DNA of 26,272 nucleotides, taken from positions 1 to 26,272 of the forward strand of contig LRSR01000477.1 of NCBI GenBank assembly GCA_001579985.1, written 5' to 3'. The position numbers were made by a program, and so were the translations under genes. Source of the stretch: Hypsibius dujardini (Eukaryota; Tardigrada; Eutardigrada; Parachela; Hypsibiidae). Shown piece after piece: positions 15,081 to 25,801 of this stretch (positions are counted from its first letter, which is position 1; each line of letters begins with the position of its first letter). A model generated the notes under the pieces. It did not search any database and had not been told where the DNA came from. It saw only the letters and a program-made list of their open reading frames with translations.

Positions 15081-15163
15081 ACGGGCTGGGTTCGCGGTCG
15101 AGGTGTGCGACCACGCTCAGTTCAGCGTACTTTGGTCGGCGACCTCCGCGGTCATTGCTCCCT

Positions 15164-15228
15164 GGCTACGCGCACAACTCACTTGCGCAATGCACACTGC
15201 GCGTACCCGCAAACCCATACCGGAAGTG
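15164..15228 (+). promoter_or_regulatory. ETS-type motif, copy 3, with the same companion 12-mer
   Basis: GGCTACGCGCAC at 15164-15175 and ACCGGAAGTG at 15219-15228 lie in a CpG-rich patch (about 15080-15230) between AT-rich flanks. Palindromic TGCGCA-type words between them recall NRF1-like sites. No transcript can be assigned. Confidence 0.4.
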
Positions 15229-15366
15229 CCCGTAAATTTCGGTTGTAAGTTACTCCCCTTAATTTTCATAAATAATTTAAATATCTGCAGAGGTTCATTC
15301 AGTTTTAAGTCACGCTGATTGACTAATTGCATGCGAACGTTGAAACGTACATAAGACTGAAGTTTT

Positions 15367-15690
15367 GCGCGTAGTGGAACCTCTTTAATCTAATTTAATT
15401 GCTCCATAAATTAATTCTAAAACTCGGTAACGTCAATGGGAATTTTTTCATACTTTTCCGCTACTAGTCAAATTGAATTAATTTCAATACCAACTGAAAG
15501 TGCGTGCCAAGACGCTTGGTTAGCAGTGCAGTTGTGCGCGTAGTCAAAACTGTTTTAACTTGATTCAATTGCTCTAAAATATAATTTTAAAAAGGGAAAC
15601 GTCAACAGTAATTTTCTAATATTTTTTCGTCATTGGCAAAATTAAATTAATTTCAATATCAGCTGAAGATGCGTGCCAACACGCTTTGTG
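15367..15690. repeat. Tandem duplication with a constant 169-base period
   Basis: gcgcgtagt at 15367-15375 recurs at 15536-15544, and the tail gcgtgccaa-acgctt at 15502-15517 recurs at 15671-15686. Both are offset by exactly 169. Between them attgctc, aacgtcaa and aattaatttcaata recur in order. The copies differ by many substitutions but no net indels. There is no open frame, so drift rather than coding constraint explains the pattern. Confidence 0.85.
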
Positions 15691-16880
15691 TGTGTCGTGT
15701 GTGTGTGTGTGCATCGATAAGTGTGCACGTGAGAGGGCAATAACCTCAAATCCACAACACTGCGCAAAATTCCCACAGCCACAAGACTACACACGCAGCT
15801 CACACAGCTCATTCATCCCACTCCCGAAAATTCCTACAGCTCTCCGCATTTTCGTTCGCCCAACCGGTAACGGCCATTTCACGCCTAATACATTCAGCCT
15901 CAAAGTGAGCGAGCGAAGAAATCGTAACCGACATTTCTAGGCCAAGACAATTACATGGCGCGCCGTGGCCATAAAAGAAAAGACCGGCAGAGACCGGCGC
16001 GTTAACTCGCACACAGACAGACAGACCCGTAACCGTCATTCGAATCGCCTCACCGCAGGCGACGAAAAAATTACCAATCCACCCGGACATGCGGCAGAAA
16101 AAATCGGACCCAAAAAAGCCGCATTCTTCCCGCACACGTACCTTTGATGTTAGTGGACATCACTGCATACATAGGTAATAATCCAGCAGTAATAGAACTG
16201 ACAGCCAGCGACGGTGGTGGAGTTACAATTGTCCGTCCTCCAAAATATCATGTTCACCGGGAAACATTGAAAAAGCAGTAATCATTCACAGATGCAGACG
16301 CAATGGCAGTGGTCCGGTTTAAAGTGGAAGAGAGCGAGAGCGCGCGCGTAATGCGCCCAGCAGGAGGATTTTTTCCAAGTACGACTGTAGTAGTATAAGC
16401 CGGTTGAAGAAAGAGGGGGGACGCGCACACACCACAGACAGGGAGAGCGCCGGTGGAGGTTATTCACTCCTTCTCTGTGTGTGTAGCATGTGTGGCCTGT
16501 GTTGTGTGTGTGTGTGGAATAGCGTCACACAAGCTCACACACTGGACACACACAGGCAGAGGGCGCAGCTGGACACAGGGCAAGGCAGGGCTGAGTGAGT
16601 GGAGGAAAAGCGGGAAGTGGGCGGGTCGTTACGGGTGCCGCTCTCTCTGTCTGCGTGAATGGAATTGCGCACGCACGTTGGATGGAAGGCTGCCTGCGCG
16701 AGCTCGACGAGCTCTGCAGATTGTGATGGATGGTACCACAGAGGCCGTTGTGAAGCGGCGGTCTTCTACTTCTTCGTGCTTGTGTTGTGTGTGTGTATAC
16801 TGTATACAAAAATCGAATTGACCGATTGACCAACGAAAACGGCAAGTGGGCGTGGTGTGTGCCGCTTGGCTCCTCCCATT
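15691..16880. other. Spacer with GT tracts, no gene supported
   Basis: GT-rich runs lie at about 15686-15711 and 16475-16516. CpG-rich sequence occurs at about 15830-16130. Open frames of up to 122 codons on either strand are repeat- or composition-driven. Confidence 0.4.
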
Positions 16881-16887
16881 TTGCCGT

Positions 16888-16900
16888 CTGATTGGCTGGT
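16888..16900. promoter_or_regulatory. CCAAT box (TGATTGGCTGG type)
   Basis: The extended box CTGATTGGCTGG matches the pair upstream of HR3 at 6996 and 7058. It lies next to GC-rich words (gtgggcgtgg, ctcctccc) that resemble GC boxes. The arrangement is promoter-like, but the nearest coding signal is the broken gene about 1 kb downstream. Confidence 0.35.
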
Positions 16901-16932
16901 TGTGCTTATTAGCAGAATAATTTGCCCATAGG

Positions 16933-17011
16933 ACCTAGGCATAGTAAACAGAGAGGGATCTCTGAGAGAGAGACCAGAGAGAGACCCCTCTCTCTTTACT
17001 AAGACCTAGGT
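16933..17011. repeat. Strong imperfect hairpin of about 79 bases
   Basis: The left arm 16933-16957 (starting acctaggcatagtaaa) pairs with the right arm 16985-17011 (ending tttactaagacctaggt). The stem has about 22 pairs, two mismatches and one or two bulged bases, around a 27-base GA-rich loop. The size and imperfect stem would suit a microRNA precursor. A degenerate foldback element is equally possible. The arms match no microRNA that I know. Confidence 0.6.
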
Positions 17012-17911
17012 GTGTGCTCATCATCATCATAGCGCTCTTTCGGTGCAAATAAATTATGAATCGATTGTAGACAACGGGCTGGCTCGCGGTTGTGTGAGTC
17101 TGCGAGATGAAATTCTGTCGGGGGGCGGGACAAAATCATACACCAACACATGAGCGCCATGATGAAATTATGCTATTATCGCGATCATACGGGGAGTAAT
17201 TAAGGTCGAGCGAGCATGCACTACTACCGCCGAGTGAGAACATTTTGATAAGACTGCATGTATCTGCACTGGAAGAGTTATTATATACTGCAAGTGTTGG
17301 CTATACTGTAATTATTGCATATAGAGTACTGAATTATATTCACTTTATTATATTCCTCAGATTCTGCAACGAAAGTATTTAATTTGAATTTTATACAACT
17401 TGTTGTAATTCGCAGATCCGTACTCGTAGAAGGAGATCTTCATGTACCTAGTATATATAGTAGTGTTGCAAAGATAATACAGTGCTTGTGACAGTTAGCA
17501 CTTCTCATTTTGGGAGAATTCACAGCAGACACACAAAACGGGTTGCAACAATTTTTTCTACCACAAAAAAGGTATATGTTTTCTTAATGACACTGAAAAA
17601 TGTAAAAGAATAAAGTAGTGATACTAATTTTTTAGAACAAAAATGCAGACCCGTTGGAGTCTGAAATACTTCATCTTCTTAAATAGTTAAATAATACATA
17701 CAGGTACTAGGAAAAACGAACAAAATTTAGCTTAGTCAAAGACCTTTCAGAGCAATCGGTTTTCCTTGAAACACTGCCACTCAAATACGTGAAAATTGGA
17801 ATTAATATATTTTTGGCAGAGACCGAGAGGAACACGCCAGCAGTGCGATTGGCATTGCACGTGCGCATCGCCTGCCTATGAAACAACCCTAACAAATAAA
17901 GAGGAAGAACC
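17012..17911. other. Spacer before the SOCS-box gene, no feature recognised
   Basis: Mostly AT-rich, with short runs such as tagtatatatagta near 17455. No coding signal, tRNA or clear promoter was recognised. Confidence 0.4.
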
Positions 17912-19271
17912 CATGAGTCCAGTGCTCGTAAAATTGACTAAGTTTGCAAAACTCTGTGCTACTGCAAAACGTTTGTGCAAACCACCGTGCTTCGCTTCCG
18001 ACACTGACTGCGAGATGGGTTCTCAACCTGGGTTATCCTGGGTTTCTGGACGCAGCTTTCAGATATAACTCAGCAACCAACCTGGGCTCCAGAATGGGAA
18101 GAAAAAGAGACGCTTGCTTAGATAGAAGCTTTTTTAGAATACCTCGACAGAAACCCATCTAGTCGGTTTCACTTTAACTCATATTTCGTCACCAGTCTCC
18201 TCGTTGATGTCTCCTGCTCCAAGTATTTCGACGTAAACGTTGACCGATTGCAGCAGTATATCACCTCCGGACATTCATCTGGAGTACATGATGATTGAAA
18301 GAGCGACGCCTCTGTTTCAGTGCGTGTCATTTAATAAACTTGCGGCAGCTGAATTCTTCCTCAAACGATGGGGCGCCAGGCAAGACTGCATCAACATTTC
18401 TTCGGATCCCGAACCCAGAGTACGCATCGTGCCTATCTGAAGCAATCCGGATGAACCTGCATGAAATGGTGCGGTTGCTGCTGAAGTATGGAGCGTCATT
18501 GTAGCACGCGGGACGGTACAATAAAATTGGTTTCGAAGAGCAGATCTGAAGATGGTTCGGATCTTGGTGGACAACGGATTTGATCCGCGGGCCAGAGAAG
18601 AGCGAGTTGAATTGAAGGATGAGGGCAGGACTCTCCTTGAGTCTGCGGTTATATAAGTAGGAACTTGTCTGTTTTCCTGCTTGCCTGCCTGCCTGCCTCT
18701 TTGGCCGTCTGTCTGTCGGTCAGTCTGTATGCCTTTCAGTGTGCCTGTCGTACTTGATTGCCTGCCGGCCTGGCTGCCTGTCGGTCTGTCTGCTTGCTTG
18801 TCTGCCTGTCTGCCTGCCTGCCTGCTTGTCTATCTTAGTACTTGGAAATATTCCAGTAATCTCAGAGGTTTAATACCAATGTTTCTCCAGTCATCCACAT
18901 CCAAGGTGGAGTCATCCACCTTTCCCCCAACCGGTCCAAAAACTTCGCGGTCGTCCAGCCATATTCGGGCGTCCGCAGCCTTACTTCAAGACTGGATCCA
19001 CCGCTGTCTAGATGGAATTCGACCTTTTCGTGCTGCAGTCCGTCATTTGATAGGAGTGACGGGTGGGAAGAACTGTACGGAAGAATCCTCGTTGGTGGAC
19101 TTGTCGATTAGTACTCTCCGTCGCATGTGGATGGCGAATGAACGTTCGTTTAGCCGTCCCGTCGCGGATGGAATTAGTTTGCCGCATTGTCTGATGCGGA
19201 AGTTGAATCTTCTGGAATTGGAGAATCGCCTGGTAACGTTGATGGAGCTCATTTACGCCGGTCATGTTTGA
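17912..19271 (+). pseudogene. Ankyrin-repeat and SOCS-box (ASB-like) gene, disrupted
   Basis: Adjoining frames carry successive parts of one protein. IEAFLEYLDRNPSSRF begins after a stop (TAG, 18119-18121). Next comes an ankyrin repeat, ATPLFQCVSFNKLAAAEFFL, in the next frame (about 18264-18415). A second repeat, SEAIRMNLHEMVRLLLKYGA, lies in the third frame and ends at TAG 18502-18504. Another segment, MVRILVDNGFD, is in frame at 18540-18647. An intron 18648-18890, filled with CTGT/CTGC repeats, leads in phase to an intact last exon 18891-19271. That exon carries a SOCS box: SLVDLSISTL fits the elongin-binding BC-box pattern, and ISLPHC lies where the Cullin-5 box belongs. Intact relatives are substrate receptors of Cullin-5 ubiquitin ligases. 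Two stops and at least three frame changes in about 600 bases, with a retained intron, suggest a non-processed pseudogene. The 5' limit is uncertain. Local assembly error is the alternative. Confidence 0.78.
18667..18836. repeat. CTGC/CTGT tetranucleotide tract in the ASB-like intron
   Basis: Dense imperfect CTGC and CTGT units fill the intron between the ankyrin and SOCS-box exons. They create a falsely long open frame that runs into the last exon from 18681. Confidence 0.9.
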
Positions 19272-19419
19272 CGTCCAGCACGGCGGCGGCAACACCTTGT
19301 TTATTGGGAGTAGGTTGGGTTTTAATTTCAATTCTCCTGCCAAGGTTACACACAGAATGTACATACACATATGTAAGTTATTTTTTTGTTGGGTGATAAT
19401 TCAATTTTTATACTTACCG

Positions 19420-19425
19420 AATAAA
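19420..19425 (+). terminator. Polyadenylation signal AATAAA after the SOCS-box exon
   Basis: AATAAA lies about 150 bases past the stop at 19271 in AT-rich sequence. The distance suits a 3' end for the ASB-like transcript. Confidence 0.45.
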
Positions 19426-20204
19426 TAAGTTATACCAGTTATTTTTATTTTTCTGTTGTTGCCTGATTCCATAAGTTTCCTTTATGCTCTGCGTCGAATT
19501 TTACTTCATATTCTTTTCACTTGTCCATTCTAACTGGAAATGTATATATAAAAAATATTTTAAATGTATTATGATTAGTTGTCTGGGGTTTTAGAACTAT
19601 CGATTTGTCAAGAGATGGCTCCTGCGTTCCACTAACCACGTCACAATGATCGCGCATTTTTTAAGGTTTTTTTTATCCCGTAAACTTTCCCGTGTTTCTC
19701 CGTTCTCTTTCCTCTATCCACAGGATAAACAGACGAGCCAAAAATCTTTCAAGTTTCAGACAACAAAATCTAATAAAAATGCCTAACATCCTTCATTTCA
19801 TCCTATATAAGCAATAACTTAATTAAAACGCGAGGCTTCTCATCGTGTGTAAAAGAGAGAAAGACACGCAAAAAAGCTGACCCTAAAGTAAAAGGCAATA
19901 CATATCAAAGCGAGGCATTCTAAAGAAGCCAAAAGGGCGACAATCACCTGACAAGGGTGCAGCAATGCAATAGGAGAGCACGTAGGAGAAGAAGAGAGAC
20001 AGACGCAAAAAGGTAGGCAAAATAAAAAAAGACATCTTTGGAAATTGTAGTACAGGACCATATACACAAAGCCGAAAAGTAAAGCAGAGACAAGAAGCGA
20101 AACCTCAAACGGAAAAGTCCAGCACAAACAACGGAATAGTCACTGCTGCGGTTGCGCGCAGAGAAGTCGAATTGGGGTGTCGGTTGTGAACGTGCAGGGG
20201 ATCT
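19426..20204. other. Spacer between convergent genes
   Basis: This AT-rich stretch should contain the 3' untranslated region of the minus-strand gene ending at 20205. On the minus strand an AATAAA can be read at 19444-19449, which is far (about 755 bases) from that stop, so the real 3' end is unsettled. No gene is visible. Confidence 0.4.
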
Positions 20205-23200
20205 TCAAACCTTGGAGGGCGACGCGTCCGTTGCGACCAGGACGGCGGCGGCGTTGGCCTTCTCCCGGCGTGCACGCTCGATGGCTTCACGAATGTTGGA
20301 CTTGCCCTCGATCTTCGGTTTATTGTGGAGAGGCTGGATGTGTGACAAAATGCAAAAGAAAACTTAAAATCAAGTGCACATTCAGGCACAGACAGGATGA
20401 AAGACATTGTCAGGCATTATCTGCATGGTTCGGCTGTGAACTGCTTAACTACCTCTATGAGCCCGAATGGAGTCATTCTCGATATTTCGATCTGCCTGCC
20501 TGTATCAGGCAGATCGGCATAACCGTGTCTGTCTGTCTGCACTTTCCAGTCAGTATATGCATTAGTATGCCGCCGCAAATTGCCATACCTTGAGGGCTCG
20601 ACTCGAGGTAGCCGACGCCTTCTTGCTTCTCACCCCTGACGACGTGGATGCCACACCAACTTCCGGGGCGATCCAGCTATTGGCAGCCAGCTGATCCAAT
20701 GTGCCGAATCGTCGACGGATATCTATAACCTGCAAAAGCAAACACCGATAAGAAGGTGAGCGATAGTCATAACATGAATGTAAAAGCAAACAGATGCTGC
20801 CAGACAAACAGACAGGCCTGCCTATAACAGACCTGCGCGAAGATCATCTCCCAGAAACCAGCCAGATCAATCGGCGTCGGTGTCGGTCCTTCCTTTGTGG
20901 GACGCTCAAGTTCGTAACACTCTACCAGACCGACAAACTGCTGGAGTTTCTTGTCACGGAAAAGGCGCGCCTGTCCGACTGCCACATGGATCAATTCAGT
21001 GCCTGGAAGAGCAAAGGAAATTATTTTAAAATTACACAATAACAAGCTTAGCCGGAAAACATTTATTTAAAAAAAAAACAGGATTTAGCCGGCACGGATT
21101 CATTCATGTACACTTTTATTTTCGAAAAAAAATTAATGACTAAATTGACTTTTTTTAAATTGGCATATAAATCAAAATTAATCAAATTATTCAAGACAGC
21201 CATCAAAGATTCTAAAATAATAAATTCGCTCGAAAAGACCACAATTAAGCTGCTTCGAAAGCTAAACAATAATAACAATAGAAATGAAAGAAAAAAAATG
21301 TTACGCAGTTAAATTTAAGAATAATTTATACATTTATATTTGCTGGTATCATCATGTATTTATTAAAAAAGTATTCCTATACCTTCATCGGTGATACTCG
21401 GCTGGGTGGCGCTTGAGTCGACGACGTCACCCGAAACGGTAGCTGCACCGGCTGCCAAAGCTTCCTCCCACTTATCGGCAGTCTCGGTGAGATAAGCTGT
21501 TTCGCAGTTAATCAGGTCGTGAAAGTAGCGGAGCTGCTCTTCGCGGCTGCGGTTCGGACAGAAGGCTCGCACTGAAAAGACACAAGAGCAGCGATGATAT
21601 TGAGAATAATAATGCAAATGGAATTCCGGCAAGAGAACACATATAACAGACAGACTAAAACTATAAGAACCACAACAAATAGAGAAACAACACACTCAGA
21701 GAGGGAGAAACAATAGCGATAGACAGATAAACACACAGACACACAAGATAGATAGACGAATAGGCAGTAACTCATGTAGGCACAGAAAACAGAAAACAAT
21801 AGACAGACAATAAACGCACAAGAGACAGAGACAACCCGATAGGCAAACACTCAAACAAACAAAACAGATAGACAAACCGATAGACAGAAAAAAGCATACT
21901 CAGGCAGGCAAACAGAAAATAGACATGCAGACAAACAAGGTACATACGCAAATCGTGTCTTTCAAGTGGCCAAGATCGCTTATAGACAGGCCTCCCATCA
22001 AGTCAGGCAAACAACATACAAGAATTTCAAACAAGAACGCCATTCTACACCATTTTCAGATAAACCACAAAGAGCCTAAACATCTTTAATTAAATTCCAA
22101 CGCACCTGCTGACTTTATCCCAGAAGCCTCATCAAGGGTAGTCGGTCCCGCCGACGTCGATGGCACAGCCACTGCTGCCTCGGGTATGGCAGAGATTTCA
22201 GTCTGCGGCTTCGCGGCATCCTCATCACAACCCGCAGCCTCCGACATCTCTACCTTCAACGTGTTCTGCCCGGCCGCACTCGTTGCCATCAAATCGTCAA
22301 CAGTAGCCGTCGCCGAAGACCGCTCCGTGTCCGGTTCAATCACTGTAAAAAACGAGAGAGAAAAACGAATGAGAGAAATTCAAGAGCTCGTTAAAATTAA
22401 ACTAGCGAGATAGACCGACAGGTAAATTCATAACAAGCCGGATTATCTCACTCACACGAGTGCGAGTAAGAGAGGCCTTAAAATAGAGTGCGCGATGGTG
22501 ACTACCAGCCAAGGCAGCAGACAGACAAGAGATAAAATAAACTCGCTGACTGTGAGTGAACTAGTTTTGTTTAAACGAAACTGTCGAGATTCAAATCAAA
22601 TTATTACTTAAGTAGAAAAGCCGAATTCGGTGTGAGTTGAAACAGAATGAATTTAAATTACATTACAAAAGTCTGGTTAATTTAAATTAGATTAAAAATA
22701 AATGTATCACCCAAATGTAAATGTATAACCCAAAAATGACATTTTAAAGTACATTTAAAATTTACAACAGACGCGATTCAGAATTTGATTGAGTATTTAG
22801 CTCATACGAATTTTAAATTAAATAAAAATGATTTACTTTCAAACAAAGTCTCTTTTGAACAAACTTTTAAAATTAATACACGTTTCCAAATTTAAAGACT
22901 TATGCCAAATACACTTTTTAAAATTAACATACGAGGTGGAATTTAATTAAAAATTATTCCTCATCCTAGACTGATTTCAGATTAAATAAAAGACGATTTC
23001 ATCTCAAATAACGAACCTGCTTTAAATTAGCTTTAAAATTAAATATAAACAGCAACAATGCCAAGGCTCACTCACAGGCATCAAAGTAGACGGTCGCGTC
23101 GGCAACCAACGGGGACGAACCCGCCAGCCGCGACGGCGATGTCTGGGTCGTCTCGTGGGCTGCCCCGACAACGAGGAGCGGCTCAATGGGGGAGTTGGGC

Positions 23201-24690
23201 TCATCCGATGCAGCAGCAGTAGCAGCCACCGCCGGCAGTGGAAGTCCGAGCTCTACAACGGCGACAGTAACTACAGGCGGACGCGAAGCCACCACCGCCG
23301 AGCTGACGGGAGTGACTCGCTTAACCGCCACCTTCTTTCCCTCCGGCTTGGTCGGTCCTCCTCGTGGAGCAGCAGCAGCAGCGGTGACTTTGCTTGCAGC
23401 TCCAAATTTCGGGACGGAGGGCTTACTGGCGGGTCGTTCAGCTGGTGCGACTGATTTGGAGGCGACCCGCGCCGCGGGATGGGGAAACCTCGGCAGCGCC
23501 GCCTTCAGAGAGACGTGATTTCGTGGGGCTGGTGGTGGTTGTACCGATCCGGCCTTGGACGAAACAGCAGCGGACTGATTGGCGACAGCTTTGCCCACCA
23601 AAGGGACGCGTTTCACAGCCAGTTTCGGTGGAAGTTCGGCGGGTAGGTTTGCGACTTCCTTGACGGTGCGTACCGGCTGCCCGTGCACCAAGCGGTCGAT
23701 TCCCGCCGGGCTGATCCGTTGGTGAACGGTCTTCCTGACAGCATTGATACGAGGTGGATTGATGGCGGCGGCAGGTTGCGAACGGGCAACAATAGCTGTG
23801 CGGAGGGGAATGGCGCCGGTGGAGGCACAGACTGCATCAACCGGCTTTCTATAAAGCACACGACATGCAATGCGAAGTGGTAAGGTGAACGTTCAGAAAT
23901 CGATCAGATGAGTCGGCTTGTTGGGGAAAAATAGTGAGTAAGGCAGGCAGGTATTCAACCAGACCGCCGGAGACAGAAATATCGATAACAAGAAAGACAG
24001 ACAGACGGACAGACAGACAGACAGACGGACAGACAGACAAGCAGACATACTGCAAATATACAGGCACTCAGGCACACTGACAAACATGCAGTGTTAGACA
24101 CGGGGATGCGCTTCAAACAAAAAAACGTCATTCTGATATACGAGAACGTATGCAAACAGACAGGGATATAACCAGTGATGAGGTAAACAGACATTCAGAC
24201 AAAGACGTAGACGACACACACAGACTATGCAGATCCAGACCCATCATTCAGGCAGGCAGAAATTGTCAGGCACTCTAAAAAACATTTAGAGAGCGGCGCA
24301 CAGACATAGAGAGGGCAAGACAGTTAGACAGACAGACAGTAACCTGCGCATATAAACAGGCCAACAGACAAGACAAACATACAAAGGCAGCCAGTTTCAT
24401 TCACATAAAAACTGAGAAGAGGTGAGCTGGAAATTCTGATGACGTAGATTCAAAGACTGGAACATCGATCGATCGGACTTTTGCAAAAAACGGCAAAGAA
24501 GCATTTACCCGATGGGCTGACGAGACCGATTGACACTGCCAGGCTTGAGATTACCCGCCGCCGCGGTGGGCTTCATGTTGACCGGTCGAGGCGGCGCCGT
24601 AGACTTGGAACGCGGAGCAATGACAATCTTGCCAGCGGGTTTGGGCGCGGCTCCTTGTTGTGCTGGTGCAGCGACAGCACGACGATCCAT
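20205..24690 (-). CDS. DLGAP / HURP family protein (GKAP domain), 7 exons, 606 aa
   Basis: Exons in transcript order are 24509-24690, 23076-23848, 22106-22342, 21383-21571, 20833-21002, 20589-20729 and 20205-20333. All introns are GT-AG, and the exons total 1821 bases in one frame. Residues 1-318 are a basic, Ala/Pro/Lys-rich disordered region, and 319-397 are acidic Ala/Ser-rich. The GKAP homology domain spans about 398-530. Its landmarks are FHDLINCETAYL with the following KWEE, AVGQARLFRDKKLQQFVGLV, DLAGFWEMIFAQV and the closing LDQLAANSW. In animals this family comprises the synaptic DLGAP1-4 scaffolds and DLGAP5/HURP (fly Mars), a spindle microtubule protein with a basic N-terminus. The basic start and the absence of visible 14-residue GKAP repeats lean towards HURP, but I cannot separate them by eye. 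The protein ends PSKV, formally a class I PDZ-binding terminus. The start is the first ATG after a likely 3' splice site at 24698. Confidence 0.92.
21640..21935. repeat. Degenerate CAGA tract in a DLGAP-like intron
   Basis: Imperfect AGACAGA, AGATAGA and AAACAGA units cover nearly 300 bases of the intron 21572-22105. The transcript strand reads CTGT/TCTG and is pyrimidine-rich. Confidence 0.8.
22540..23050. other. AT-rich part of the second DLGAP-like intron
   Basis: The words tttaaa, ttaaatt and taaaatta recur many times, giving a loosely repetitive, very AT-rich stretch within the intron 22343-23075. No coding signal is present. Confidence 0.5.
23990..24050. repeat. (GACA)n tract in the first coding intron of the DLGAP-like gene
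   Basis: Near-perfect CAGA/GACA units with occasional GACG variants. Weaker CAGA words continue to about 24370. Confidence 0.92.
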
Positions 24691-24696
24691 CGTGAT

Positions 24697-25556
24697 TCTA
24701 GTGAAAACGTTCGGGGAAAAAGACGCACATATTTACTCACTCGAGTATTATGTCACTGTCATTATAATAATCAAGCGAGTCAACAGTAAAACACACACAC
24801 AAAATGAGTAAACAAAAAAGTCGTAAAGTCAATTGCGGATCGGTAAAAGCTAGAGTATAATCAGCCAACCATCAATCAACCAATCAATCAATGCATCGTC
24901 CAAGGAACAGTATCCCGTCATCATTCCTAGTCGTCAAATTTGAGACGCATTTGAATTCTAAATATATTATTCACAACCGAAAGACATATAAACATAAGAG
25001 CGGTAAGTTCGGTATTCGAGAATGGCAATCTTCATTTCAGCTTGCGTTTGAAAATGTGGAAATCGCGTATTCAAATTAATTCAAAATATTATGTAGCAAA
25101 CAGTTGATGGATTGATTGATTGAAGCGCAAATTACAACTACTTCCTCGTATCGCTTGTTAGACAAAAATGACAAAACTCCCTCGGCGACTTCAATTCAAG
25201 ACTTCAAATCGCTAAACTGAATTAAATCCAGTTTCAAATTCTATTTCACAATTATAAACCTTGTCAAAAACGAAAAACTTATACCTACTTGAATAAAACC
25301 CACAAAAATCGGCAATTTCTTGCTCCTTTTCTCTCCACGAAAAAATTCTCCTCTCCTGAAAAACCAAGCTCGTACGCTTAACAAACAGTGGAACAAGTTG
25401 CGCGTTCAATAGATGAAGCGGAATCGATGGCGTTCTTGACGAAAGCGCCTGAAAAAAACCCAAGAAAAATTGGATGGAAAATCGTTTGGTTGAAATCTCC
25501 GCAACGGTCGATTGAGATTGACCCTTTTCAAAGTGCGTGCGTGCCATCGACGTACC
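24697..25556 (-). other. Predicted 5' untranslated intron of the DLGAP-like gene
   Basis: On the minus strand, a pyrimidine-rich 3' splice site (ttttcactag) ends at 24698, only seven bases before the ATG at 24690. A strong 5' splice site AAG|GTACGT lies at 25554-25558. Together they suggest a non-coding first exon ending at 25556 and an intron of about 857 bases. A CAAT run (24870-24892) and a GATT run (25107-25124) fall inside. Open frames here, the longest being 25212-25565 on the minus strand, show no recognisable domain. Confidence 0.45.
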
Positions 25557-25801
25557 TTTACACAAATCGAGACGAGAGCTCCTGATGCACAGATGTGCGA
25601 GAGGGGCCCCTCAATAATCGTTGAACTTGGAGAGCTGAAGGATGGAGAAGAGAACGAGAGAGAAGACGCCGACGTTGTGTGTTTGTGCGTGTTGCCGCAT
25701 TGAAAATGCAAAATAAACTGTCGCGGATCTCCGATCTCTCTTTTCTACTCTTTTCTCTGTTCAAGGCAGAACGGGTTGAGCGCGCTTACTGAAAATCCCA
25801 T

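Noticed and set aside
18681-18890. N-terminal part of the 196-codon frame entering the SOCS exon
   Set aside because: These residues are Cys/Leu/Pro/Ser repeats translated from an intronic CTGC/CTGT tract; a good 3' splice site at 18890 marks the true exon start.
17912-19271. Retro-copied (processed) origin for the ASB-like pseudogene
   Set aside because: A phase-consistent intron with good splice sites (18648-18890) is retained, and no terminal poly-A tract is seen.
23155-23518. Plus-strand open frames of about 100 codons opposite the DLGAP-like exon
   Set aside because: They are shadows of the GC-rich coding exon on the minus strand, with no homology of their own.
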